A stretch of DNA of 64,000 nucleotides from Blastobasis lacticolella (Eukaryota; Arthropoda; Insecta; Lepidoptera; Blastobasidae). The notes below the pieces were generated by a model. It was not told the DNA's origin. It did no database searches and saw only the letters and a program-made list of their open reading frames with translations. Position 1 is the first letter of the stretch, and every line of letters begins with the position of its first letter. Both the position numbers and the translations under genes were made by a program. The DNA is taken from positions 16,150,501 through 16,214,500 of the forward strand of contig LR990046.1 in assembly GCA_905147135.1 (NCBI GenBank), in the 5' to 3' direction. Shown piece by piece: positions 1 to 9,651 of the stretch.

Positions 1-96
1 GATTGTTGAAAAGCGTACGGTAGTAGATGCCTCTACTCATCCAAGTGGAATGGATGAAACTTTAATTTATAGCGGGCAGTACGGTGGTGAAATTAG

Positions 97-423
97 GAGC
101 GTCGGCGACCGAGTGGCTGAGGTGTCCGACTCGTAAGCAAGAGGCACCGGGCTCAAATCCCACTGCGGCCAATGACTGTTTTCTGAGTTATGTATGTACT
201 GTTGAACGCTAACCGATGCTCTTACGGTTAGACAAAACATACACCTGCACATTCAGGCGACTGAATGTATAACCATGATCCAATCTATTCAGGTTCCTCT
301 GGAGGTCAATTAGCAATCGCTCCACTGTAATTATCTGATCTGCCAAATCCTGGATCATGGTCAAGGTTCTCCCCGAGCCAGAACGCAGCCCGAGAGCACA
401 ACCTCGACATTAACGCCAAGATT
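97..423 (+). mobile_element. SINE-B (tRNA-headed), near full length
   Basis: First and fullest copy of a ~330 bp family. The head (97-170) is tRNA-like: GAGCGTCGG..., an A-box-like TGGCTGAGGTG and a degenerate B box (CGGGCTCAAATCC). Next come a conserved CTAACCGATGCTCTTACGG segment, CACATTCAGGCGACTGAATG, a body with CTCCACTGTAATTA and GGATCATGGTCAAGG, and an end GACATTAACGCCAAGAT. A and B boxes indicate origin from a tRNA gene and RNA polymerase III transcription. It encodes no protein. The family name is mine. Confidence 0.85.
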
Positions 424-504
424 ACCAGTGACGAACGAGCAGAAACCCCTTAATAGAAAACAATAACTATACTTTACACATATACAAGTATAATTTAGAA
501 AAGT

Positions 505-514
505 ACTTATTTAA
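505..514. repeat. Target-site duplication, left copy (RTE)
   Basis: ACTTATTTAA, repeated exactly at 1248-1257 on the other side of the RTE fragment. Confidence 0.85.
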
Positions 515-1231
515 ATGCTCGATGACCTCTGTAGTGCCTCTCAACAAGTAGGTCTTAAAATGAACATGGACAAGACGAATATTATGTCGAATGTCCATGT
601 TGTGCCTACTCCAGTGACAGTTGGAGGCACTCCACTTGAAGTTGTTGACGACGATACATACCTAGGACAAATAGTCCAGCTAGGTAGGTTCAATATCGAG
701 AAAGAGGTCAATCGACGAATTCAACTCGGTTGGGCAGCGTTCGGGAAGCTACGCCACATATTTTCGTCCCAATTACCGCAGTGTCTCAAGACGAAGGTCT
801 TTGACCAATGTGTGTTGCCAGTGATGACTTACGGATCTGAAACGTGGCCACTCACTATGGGCCTTATATGAAAGCTCACTGTTACCCAAAGGGCAATGGA
901 AAGAGCTATGCTCGGAGTATCTTTGCGCGATCGAGTCAGAAATGAGGAGATCCGCAAGCGAACCAAGGTCACCGACGTAGCTCTAAGGATTGCCGGACTG
1001 AAGTGGCAGTGGGCAGGGCACATAGCTCGAAGAACAGATGGCCGATGGGGCAGTAAAGTTCTCGAGTGGCGACCACGTACCGGTAGACGCAGCGTGGGTA
1101 GGCCTCCTACAAGGTGGACCGACGACCTGGTAAGGATCGCAGGTACCAGCTGGATGCGGAAAGCACAGGATCGGTCTTTGTGGAGATCTCTGGGGGAGGC
1201 CTATGCCCAGCAGTGGGCGTCTTCTGGCTGA
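515..1231 (+). pseudogene. RTE reverse transcriptase C-terminal part, one nonsense codon
   Basis: 239 codons in one frame from 515 to the stop at 1229-1231, broken only by TGA at 869-871 (codon 119). Before the stop: GLKMNMDKT, DDTYLGQ and YGSETWPL, all typical of RTE-type RT thumb regions. After it: QRAMERAMLGVSLRDR, then LKWQWAGHIARR and a WRPRTGRRSVGRPPTRW arginine-rich end. The catalytic FADD part is missing through 5' truncation. The TGA fits CpG decay of a CGA arginine codon. Confidence 0.88.
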
Positions 1232-1247
1232 TATGATGATGATGATG
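515..1247 (+). mobile_element. RTE-clade LINE, 5'-truncated copy with target-site duplication
   Basis: 3' part of an RTE-type element: reverse transcriptase thumb and C-terminus, then a (GATGAT)n tail at 1232-1247. It is flanked by a perfect 10 bp direct repeat ACTTATTTAA at 505-514 and 1248-1257, the target-site duplication of a young insertion. It starts abruptly within the RT domain, as is usual for aborted target-primed reverse transcription. Confidence 0.88.
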
Positions 1248-1389
1248 ACTTATTTAATATTTTTAATATTTATATTTTCACTATACAACTTATTACACTT
1301 ATTGATAGATTACAATAATTGACAGAATCCTTGCCACTGCACCAACATAAGACACTAATCCTTCTAATGCACACTGATTATATGATCAC

Positions 1390-1450
1390 AAGAGCCCATA
1401 ACAGTCCACTGCAGAACCCTCTAGGGCCTCTCCCACATAAGGGGAGGGTG
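1390..1450 (-). mobile_element. SINE-A fragment
   Basis: About 60 bases of the 3' region (AACAGTCCACTGCAG, GGCCTCTCCCACATAAGGGG). It joins a SINE-C piece on its right. Confidence 0.65.
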
Positions 1451-1622
1451 TTTCCCGGGAAAGAGGATTCCCGGCCGGGCAGAAATTGAAATGATGAATT
1501 TTAATTTCTGTTACGGGTCTGGGTGTTCTATGTATAATAAGTATATATTTAAAAGTATATAAGTAGTTTATCAGTTATCTAGCACCCATTACTTTGGGGC
1601 TAAAGGCGATGAGTGTAAAAAA
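1451..1622 (+). mobile_element. SINE-C, partial
   Basis: Begins in the tRNA-like head (GATTCCCGGCCGGGCAG), then the family body: AATGATGAATTTTAATTTCTG, TTACGGGTCTGGGTGTTC, GTAGTTTATCAGTTATCTAG, CACCCAT...TTTGGGGCTA. Part of the 3' end is deleted. Confidence 0.75.
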
Positions 1623-2041
1623 AAAAATATCTACACATAGGTCGTATAGCCTACAGCTAAAACCAAAGAACATTATACTCGCTAGAACGTAAAGACTACC
1701 TATTGGTGTGATAGCGTAGGTACAGGGCTGCGGGCTGAAACAGGCGCGACCGGGTCACGGGGCCAGGTCACAAGCCAAAATAGATTGATACCTAAGTATG
1801 CAACAGCTTCGTGTTGCGCTTTTGTAAACTTTTTTGTATTTATCGTGCTAACAGCACTTTTTATTACGTCACGAAGTTGACGGTCAAGGTGCGTCGGTGT
1901 ATCTATGTATTTCCTGTGCAAGATAAACTGTTAAATAAATAAATAATTAAATGGCTGCTTTTTCTTTTCCTTTTTTGCTTTGTTTTTGTTACTATTTGTG
2001 TATAAGCAATAAAGAATTTTCATTTATTCATTGATGCGTCC

Positions 2042-2195
2042 GCAGCGTCAGCGTCAGCAGCGTTTTCCATTTTATTATAACACTGCGATCTCCAACCCGC
2101 CTGCCAAGCGTGGAGATTATGGCAACAACCTCCCCTTTCGTGGGAGAGGCCCTAAGTCCTGCAGTGGACTGCTATGGGCTGTGATGACTGACTGA
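2042..2195 (+). mobile_element. SINE-A, 5'-truncated, perfect 13 bp target-site duplication
   Basis: Only the 3' ~150 bases (from CAGCAGCGTTTTCCAT to GCTGTGATGACTGACTGA). CATTGATGCGTCC is repeated at 2029-2041 and 2196-2208. Confidence 0.9.
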
Positions 2196-2239
2196 CATTG
2201 ATGCGTCCATTGGCCTTATTTTTGAACTGCACGCCTTGA

Positions 2240-2450
2240 GTGGAATGGTTACCACAAGTTTTTGTTAAAATTGCAAGCCTAATTTGACCCACTACCTGGT
2301 GTTCACTTGAGCTGAAATTTGGTATAGATAACTATGTAACTTGGATGACAATGCGTTTATATGGTACCATGGAGCAGGTCTAATGATGGAGTCGGAAGGT
2401 GGTCATAGAAACTAATGAACGCAATGAAAAATTCAATATTTTGATCCATG
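2240..2450 (+). repeat. Repeat H: interspersed repeat fragment
   Basis: The stretch with TTGAGCTGAAATTTGGTAT, AACTTGGATGACAATGCG and GATGGAGTCGGAAGGTGGTC has the wording of a repeat I associate with lepidopteran genomes. Only one copy lies here, so this rests on recall. Confidence 0.4.
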
Positions 2451-3316
2451 ACGCAGATTGCCACTATTTACTCATAGACCGTTAGTTTTTTGGACAATTT
2501 ACGTACTTAATTTATAGTAAAGTAAAATAATTTGCACTTTCTTCCAAGCCAAAAAAAAGAGAAAAACAAAAACAAATTGTCACTAGCCGTGCCATGGAGA
2601 AGTGCAATGGGTCGCACTCAGCATAATGCCACGGCAGACGCAGTTGCGCCAGCGCCATTAAAATTTTAAATCGTCCGACTTTAGGCGAGCACTTCAAAAT
2701 AATGCCCCAAATCTCGCGAACACGACGCGAATATGCCGCTCGCATGCAGTTGCAGCAACGGCTCAGCGCCTATGCACCTCTACATTGGCTTGCAAGCAAG
2801 ACAGGAAAGAAGATTTGTAAACTTAAGTCCGCGGCTGTACATGTAATTTTTTACAAAGTTATTTAAGTTGCATGATTGGGACAAAAATGTCTTTGTAAGG
2901 AAGGAGCTTAGGTTTTTAAACTTATCTCCGATATTAGATTCAAAAATAGAAGTAATAATGTCCATCTAGCGGCTTAGTGAAATCGTAATGTACGAGTCGT
3001 ATATGTTATGGACTTTACCGTTTCCCATTAGGTACGGTTGCCCGTTTGCCAGAAGGGATTGTTTTAAAAATAGAACTCCCTCCGGCAAAATGGAGCGATG
3101 TACAGGGAATGTGGGTACGTGGCGGGAAATGGATGAAGACAGGCAACTACCGGATCGGATTCTATGGCACCTGGGACTGATCTATGTCCAACAGTTGATG
3201 CTTTCTCTTGAGTCAAGTTGGTCCAGCTGTAAAGTAAGTTATCAGAATAGTAGGTTAAACAAGTAGAATAAAGTGTAAGTCAGAGTTTAGTCCATCGATT
3301 CGATAAGAAAAAATTT

Positions 3317-3332
3317 ACGTACGTACGTACGT
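3317..3332. repeat. (ACGT)4 self-complementary microsatellite
   Basis: Four perfect ACGT units; identical on both strands. Confidence 0.9.
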
Positions 3333-5675
3333 TTATATTGCTAAATCTGAATTGCTATGTCTTGTAATAATGACGGTGACTATAGCACAGGAGTTTCTTC
3401 TCCTATTTTAGTCACCAGATTTCTGATGTAACCACATACAAATACTGTTTTAAGCTAATAAGTATACACGTAAGAATACCCTGTATAAGTATTTTCACAA
3501 ATAAATATTATTATTATATTATTAAGCAGAAGAGGTAGACTAAATTAAATTAAAGTTAAAGTCATTTATATTAGACGAAGTAGTCCGTATTACTTTAGAA
3601 TGTCAACGTTATAAATGCAATGTCAAATAATTAAAATATAATTTATAGCTCACAATAATCAATAATTACAATTGAAATGTCAAGATGTAAATATAATATA
3701 ATTGCTATCTGTTAGATGTGTTTCAATTTCAATTCGTTTATTGCATTTCCATGTGTTAGTAAATACAACAATATAATACAACTTTGAACTGCAACTCAAA
3801 AATAGCCTTTCAACAAGTTAACTTTCCCACAAACCAAAATTAATCTCCGGATTAGTAAGAACTATGCTCAGCAGAAGTCTCACTAAATCCCAACAAAATT
3901 ACAAATGCAGTTGTTTATGCAAGCAATCCTCAATAGCGCGGCCAAATATTTTTATTACAATTGCAATGGTAAGTTTGCCTTCGTGCTCAGTATTTGCCTC
4001 GTGACAGCAATGTGAGTGACGTGGGGTTTAAATTGGAAATTCTTTCACAACATGGCTTTTCGTTTGTCCATTGTTAATTTTTAATCGACTTTATTTTTTC
4101 AGAATCGGAATCATAGACTCTTAAATGTTTTATATTTGCAAAGTTGCAATTTTGTATTCTTTTGTTGTCAAGGACGTTACGTACATAAACCAATAATGAA
4201 AGTAATTTAAAGTAGATAGATACCTGCCTACCTCGTCCGCCAATTCAGTTATTCTATATTACCATAACTACCTTTGAATTTAGGGATAAATTGAAACCTA
4301 TGTATCATTCTCTGAGATAAGTACCTATGGCTAAAAAATAAAATAGTAACTTTCCAAAACTTAAACTCTATCGATCAAAACATCATCACAAATCGCATGT
4401 TTAAAAAATTTTATTACTATTGTGTGCTAAAACGAAAACTAGATATTGGTTCAAGATTCTTGTAAGTACTACTGATTTTAGTAAAACTGTACAGGTAGGT
4501 ACTGTCCGTGTTGCCTGAATTCCATAAATGAGGCAAGGCTGTTATTAAAATCGTTTCCCACAAATCCGTGGGTGCAAAAATCGCCCGCTAAAATAACTAT
4601 AAATAACAGTGTGAGTTAAATTGTGTAAATTTATTCCACGCGGCAGAACAAGCATTTTCGAAATTGTTTAATCTAGCTTAATTTAATTTGGTATTTGATG
4701 CTGTGGGTAATTCAGGCGAATGAATGAAAGCAGATTTCCCGGTATTACGACTAAATACTTCGTTTGAAATGAGAAATGTTTTACACGGAACACTTCAATG
4801 TGTGGGCGAATGGAATCACTCTATAAGCGTCGAGACGGTGACTCAAATTCGCTAAACTAATTTGCAATTCATTTCTCGTAAACCACACCTGTCGAACCGT
4901 CGTAACTTAGTGGATAATTAGTTAGGCCCACAGGTAGAGAAGTAAGGTCGAAATGGACTCGATATTTGACCTAGGTAAAAGGCTTTTCAGTGTCCAACCT
5001 CATTGCGCCAAGATATTAAGAGAGCGAAAAACCAGTTTAATCGAGATATTTTCAGCTTTGTTAAATTTTTTTTATTTATTCGTATGGCAAAAATACATGG
5101 CATGAGAAACAACTTTGTTAGTTCCAATGAAATCGGTTCAGTAGTTTCGATGAATTTGAGAATAATAAGGAGTTCGTCGGGGGCTTTTTCGACATTTGTC
5201 TGTAAGGTTATAATAGGACCACGATAAGTCCGTATTGACTGACAGTAGTAAAAATTATAAAGTGTAGATATGGCAATAATCTGGGGTCAATTTGTCCTTG
5301 TAGTCCTTGTCAGTCCTTCTTGTAAATATTCAGGTATTTGGTCACCATTAGCTTGAAGTTTTGTCTAAATTATTAATCATGCTGAAAATTATCTCCCGCA
5401 CTTCATTTTTAATTGTTTTGCCCATTATTCAATAATATTTTTCATAACTCACGAAAATAAACAATCCTTCAGAAATCAAATTGTTTGTTATGATTTTTAT
5501 GAATGACGTTCTATGACGTTTAAAAAGGTGCCCTACAGAGATTTTTTTTAATAAGCGATTCGGACTTAGCGTGTTCTTATTATATAAATTGAATGAGCAA
5601 GAAATTTATTAGTAAGAAATTTTTCGTCTAAAACTCCTCGATTTATAATACAATACTTTAGACTGTTCTGATTGT

Positions 5676-5702
5676 TGGATCTGTTGTTGTTGTTGTTGTT
5701 TT
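5676..5702. repeat. (GTT)n microsatellite
   Basis: GTTGTTGTTGTTGTTGTT preceded by one interrupted unit. Confidence 0.8.
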
Positions 5703-6129
5703 GATTGTTTTTTGGCAACTTATCAATTTTAGAGGCAGTGAGCAACGTCTGATGATAATATGAATAGAGATGAAAATTATTAGTGTCCGATTGCACTAAA
5801 CAGGCAACACCTAAGTTGATTTATGATATTCCTAACAAGAAAAGCACTGCACGGACCCCACCCGCGAAATCTAAACTCGCTAAGTCACTCCTATTTTTAT
5901 AGCGTAGCATAAGTTTAGTTAAAACAATAAATAGTTTCAGGTTACGCATTAAGGCTTGTTGAGCACAAGTTTTGAGAAAATAACCTGCTGCTATCTGACT
6001 TTTGTACCTACTCGTATAGTCGTCTGAATCACAAGTACCTCGATTAGTGATCAACTAAAATAATTTTTTTTTTACTAAGACTACCTACCTATCTGACAAG
6101 TAGGTAGAGCATTGCAATTACAATCTAGA

Positions 6130-6857
6130 ATTTAGAAGTTCTAACTCGTCGCGTTTCTTTTTGACATGAGCTTTTCAGCGAAGCTTTGCGTCTAAAGTCA
6201 TGCCTAAATATTTAGTTGTGTCTTCGTGCGGTATTGGTTGATTGTTTATGAATACCGGATGATAAGACGGTCTTTTGTTAGTAAAATCGACATGCATCGA
6301 TTTTAACTTATTCAGTTTGATTCGCCACTTCACTGTTCTATCAAATATATTTAAAAACCTGTTTAATTAAATATACAAATACAAAACAATCAAATATAGT
6401 GTTGATAGCTGCTTGCACTTTTGTTGCTGCTTCTTCCTGAGTGGACCGTGGAGTGTATAATAAATACAACTTCGGTCCTAGGACGGTTCCTTGTGGTACT
6501 CCAGCTTTTATGTATTTAAGTTCTGAATATTCCTCATCCTGTCTAACTCGAAACATTCTCTGCGTAAGATAAGATTCCAGATTATCTGCAAACTGCTTAA
6601 AGAAGTTTATGTATTATTTTGTGCATAAGACCTTCATGCCAAACCTTGTGTGTGTGTGTGTTCCCTGATCACTATAATCTGGACGCCTTCAAGGCTAGAG
6701 TGAATAGGCTGTTCCTAGACAGGCATGCTCCATCTTCGACCGCATCGTCACTTACCACCAGGTGAGATAGCGGTCAAATGCCTGGATAGTCTAAAATTAA
6801 AAAAAAAAAAAAAAAAAAAATCAAATGCTTGTGCCACGTCTAGGAAAACAGTAGTAA
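6130..6857 (-). pseudogene. Jockey-clade LINE reverse transcriptase relic, interrupted
   Basis: Read on the minus strand from 6857 down: VTTVFLDVAQAFD (RT motif A, 6825-6857), interruption by another element (6655-6823), KVWHEGLMHKI (~6615-6652), then NLESYLTQRMFRVRQDEEYS and AGVPQGTVLGP (~6480-6590), VQAAINTIFD, and a thumb with KSMHVDFTNKRPSYHP and KYLGMTLDAKL (~6165-6310). The FADD block is lost in a deletion near 6440, and there are frameshifts. The motif order is that of a Jockey-clade pol protein. Confidence 0.85.
6655..6823 (+). mobile_element. LINE 3' end (C-terminal codons plus poly-A) nested in the Jockey relic
   Basis: Plus-strand end of the same LINE family as 42375-42672: FPDHYNLEAF-like codons, CTGTTCCTAGACAGGCATG, the shared CTTACCACCAGGTGAGAT stretch and a run of about 22 A. 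It sits exactly between the QAFD and KVWH codons of the minus-strand Jockey gene, so it inserted later. Confidence 0.82.
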
Positions 6858-6861
6858 CAAA

Positions 6862-6964
6862 AACTTAACTCAAAAAATGTTATTCGTAAATGGCGGCCCT
6901 GGGGATCGAACTCGGTACCTATCGCTTACGATAACGTCCGGTATGTATTAGGCCACCGACGCTC
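6862..6964 (-). mobile_element. SINE-B, head only
   Basis: The minus strand holds GAGCGTCGGTGGCC, an extended anticodon region and GGTACCGAGTTCGATCC (B box) plus a little beyond. It abuts the Jockey relic, so this spot has taken three insertions. Confidence 0.7.
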
Positions 6965-8166
6965 ATATGGTATGGTAAAAAAAAACAAATAATTTTTATA
7001 GTACGGTGTTTCGTATTCAGACGAAGTATTTATAAGACGCCGCCATTTGACTAGACGAAAACAAAATTCTAAGGTTCGTATCACATGCATAAACGATGTA
7101 CTTCACCAAACTGAAAATAAAGTAGATTTTCGAATGCGCGGGCGAGCTGACCTTGGGCGGATGTCCGACCACGCCTTTATTTCATACCGCGTAAGGATTA
7201 GGATCAACTGTCTAATTGTGTCCTATATCGGCCCTGCCGCCGTGTCGTAAGTAGCTAAATTCGCCTCTTCGACATTTTCATTGTATAGATTTTACCGCGT
7301 ACCTTCATTACCAAGTAACTGAAGTTTTTTTCTAATCAACTAGTTTCTACTTTCTCCACTCTTTCTGCTCATTGGCGGCATTTTTACAACTACCGAAAGT
7401 TTTATTCGTCATTCTCGTGACGTATATGTGAATAATTAAAACCAACGGAAACCTATTTTAGTACAAAATACATTAAAAGTACATGTTGTAGCTATTTTAA
7501 GCTTAACTGTACAAAAGCTATATGACAACTTTCGACAAGAAGGTTCGACTCCTTATGACGTGGTCATGTAATTTTAATTAGGTACTAATTTTAGAACCTT
7601 GACAATTTAAAACCGTATTGATTGTGACCTTTCACTTATTAATTTATAGTAATACTGACTTGTTAAGTAAGTTCATGTCAAGTTCTATTTCTATTCTGCT
7701 GTGGTATATGTCGTAATATTTTTAGTATAGTGTGAAGTTACAATGTTTGTCATAACATCCGAAGTAATCAGTAATTGTTGTATATTTTCTTTGTAGCACG
7801 CTGTGAGACATCCAAATAAAATAAAATAAAATAAAATATATAATCAGCTGTATACGAATTATTTTTATTTCGCTTTTTTTTCGCGTTATAATTTTTAGAG
7901 TGCATGGTGTTTCAGCGTTCATGGCGATATTTACAGTTTGCGATTTAAGGGAGCAACCATCCAGCGCGTTAGTTTTGCGTGTGTACTGATGATGATGAAA
8001 CCTAGATTTAGAAAGAGCGTGTGTTGTGAATGGTTTTTACGATTCAAAACTCCAAAAAGACCCTCGACTTCAATACTCTTCGGCAATAGTCACTCACAAC
8101 AGAAAATCTGTGATCTGCAATTACAATAAAACATTTTATTTAGTTATTCGTATAGCATATTAACCG
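6965..8166. other. Non-coding span
   Basis: No gene or clear repeat apart from the (AAAAT)n run. Confidence 0.55.
7808..7840. repeat. (AAAAT)n microsatellite
   Basis: Five or so AAATA units. Confidence 0.85.
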
Positions 8167-8427
8167 TGGCCGTGTGGTGTCCGGCAGAGTAGAATAGCAC
8201 CAACCCCTTACACTCATGGGTGTCGTACAAGGCGACTAATGTTTTTGAGGCAAAAGATCAAGAGTCTCCGTAGTCTGGAAAATGGGCAGCAGCATTTTCC
8301 ATTGTTATATTTAAACACTGCGATCTCCAACCCGCCTGCTAACCGTGGAGATTATGGCAATAACCTTCCCTTTCGTGGGAGAGGCCCTAAGTCCTGCAGT
8401 GGACTGTTACGGGCTGTGATGATGATA
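8167..8427 (+). mobile_element. SINE-A, full length
   Basis: Reference copy of a ~260 bp family. It starts GTGGCCGTGTGGTGTCCGGC, in which TGGCCGTGTGG is one base off a pol III A box, then AGAATAGCACCAACCCCTTA, ACAAGGCGACTAATG, CTGCGATCTCCAACCCGCC, TTTCGTGGGAGAGGCCCTAA, and ends CCTGCAGTGGACTGTTACGG plus GCTGTGATGATGA. It has no protein of its own. TAGCATATTAA before it and TAGTGTATTAA after it may be a decayed target-site duplication. Confidence 0.87.
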
Positions 8428-8659
8428 GTGTATTAATATGAAAAAAAAAACTATATTAGGTACAATTAAGTCTACAGATCTATTTTAAACGACTTGAACC
8501 ACTTAATGACTTCGTCACTTAGGCTGATCAGGCCATCGGGAGGGCCTCCGGTGTATCGCGTCAAAGGACACTCGGAGATAACGTGCTACTAACATTTTAA
8601 TGACAGTTCGATGGATGTTTGTTACTACTTTTGATTATGATGAAACTTGGCAGTGTTGT

Positions 8660-8775
8660 AGCTTATAGGAACTTTTTTTTTTATGTTATTCAGCAGACAA
8701 ACAGGCAAGCGGGCCACCTGATGGAAAGTGGTCTACCTTAGGGACCCTTACCTTGGGTGGTTGGAACGTATTGGG
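8660..8775 (+). repeat. Repeat D fragment
   Basis: AAACAGGCAAGCGGGCCACC and TGATGGAAAGTGG, shared with 30550-30890, 48783-48842 and 50316-50580. A dispersed family of unknown class. Confidence 0.65.
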
Positions 8776-8973
8776 CTATGGGTGTGATATTATGTGGACA
8801 TTTATCAATAAACCTACCACGTTCTTAAAACTGGACATATCGGGAATTGGACATTGTGAACTTAAACGTATCGTCGAATAATTGTCACAGAAATTGCAGA
8901 TTGGGATCGTCACAGACTGTGAAATTCGCAAAAAGAGCCTCGAATACCTACTGTTGAAGCAACTCATGGTTGG

Positions 8974-9231
8974 CCGTGTGGTTTCCGGCAGAGTAGAATA
9001 GCACCAACCCGTTACACTCATGGATGTCGTACAAGGCGACTAATGTTTTCGAGGCAAAAGATCAAGAGTCTCCGTAGTCTGGAAAATAGGCAGCAGCATT
9101 TTCCATTGTTATATTTAAACACTGCGATCTCCAACCCGCCTGCCAAGCGTGGAGATTATGGCAATAACCTTCCCTTTCGTGGGAGACGCCCTAATTCCTG
9201 CAGTGGACTTTTACAAGCTGTGATGAGATTA
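8974..9231 (+). mobile_element. SINE-A with perfect 13 bp target-site duplication
   Basis: Full-length copy 550 bp from the previous one and in the same orientation. AACTCATGGTTGG occurs at 8961-8973 and 9232-9244. The tail is short (GATGAGATTA). Confidence 0.92.
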
Positions 9232-9440
9232 AACTCATGGTTGGTTCACCACGGCAACACGCCAGTTCACAGATACTCCTCGGTTACTCATTTTGGTACC
9301 AAATATCGAATGACTGTCATTCTTCACGCTCCCTAACCAAAAAACCCGGCTCCTAAAGATTTTTCTTGGTCCCAAAAATTTCCTTAATAAAAATCAGTGC
9401 TGGAATTATGCCGTTTTGACACCATTCATGACACTAGTCT

Positions 9441-9651
9441 GGTTTTGGCCCGCGAGCCGAAACGCGTGATGCTTTAAAATTAATGTTTTTACTCAGGTAT
9501 TTGGGCCCGCACTTAAAAATATCCCTGAAAATGGTTTTATAACAGTCGAGCTAAAACATTTTTTAAATAGAATTTATAGCAGCGGGTCCGAACGCCTGAG
9601 CAAAAATAATAATTTTAATTAATCGGGGCGCTTCGCCCTCGGGCCAAAACC
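9441..9651. mobile_element. Fold-back element, 211 bp
   Basis: GGTTTTGGCCC at 9441-9451 pairs with GGGCCAAAACC at 9641-9651. Pairing continues inward, imperfectly, for about 85 bases per side (ACTCAGG...GGGCCCGC against GCGGGTCCG...CCTGAG). No ORF; could be a MITE or a palindromic relic. Confidence 0.65.

Larger units (their letters stand above)
2460..6125. other. Non-coding span, no supported gene
   Basis: Mostly AT-rich single-copy-looking DNA. 2580-2770 is richer in GC without any motif I recognise. Short open frames (for example 2988-3266, 5003-5227) have no domains or codon bias to support them. Confidence 0.55.

Noticed and set aside
97..170. tRNA gene
   Set aside because: tRNA-like head of SINE-B: the anticodon arm does not fold properly and the rest of the SINE follows directly. 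The same applies to SINE-C heads.
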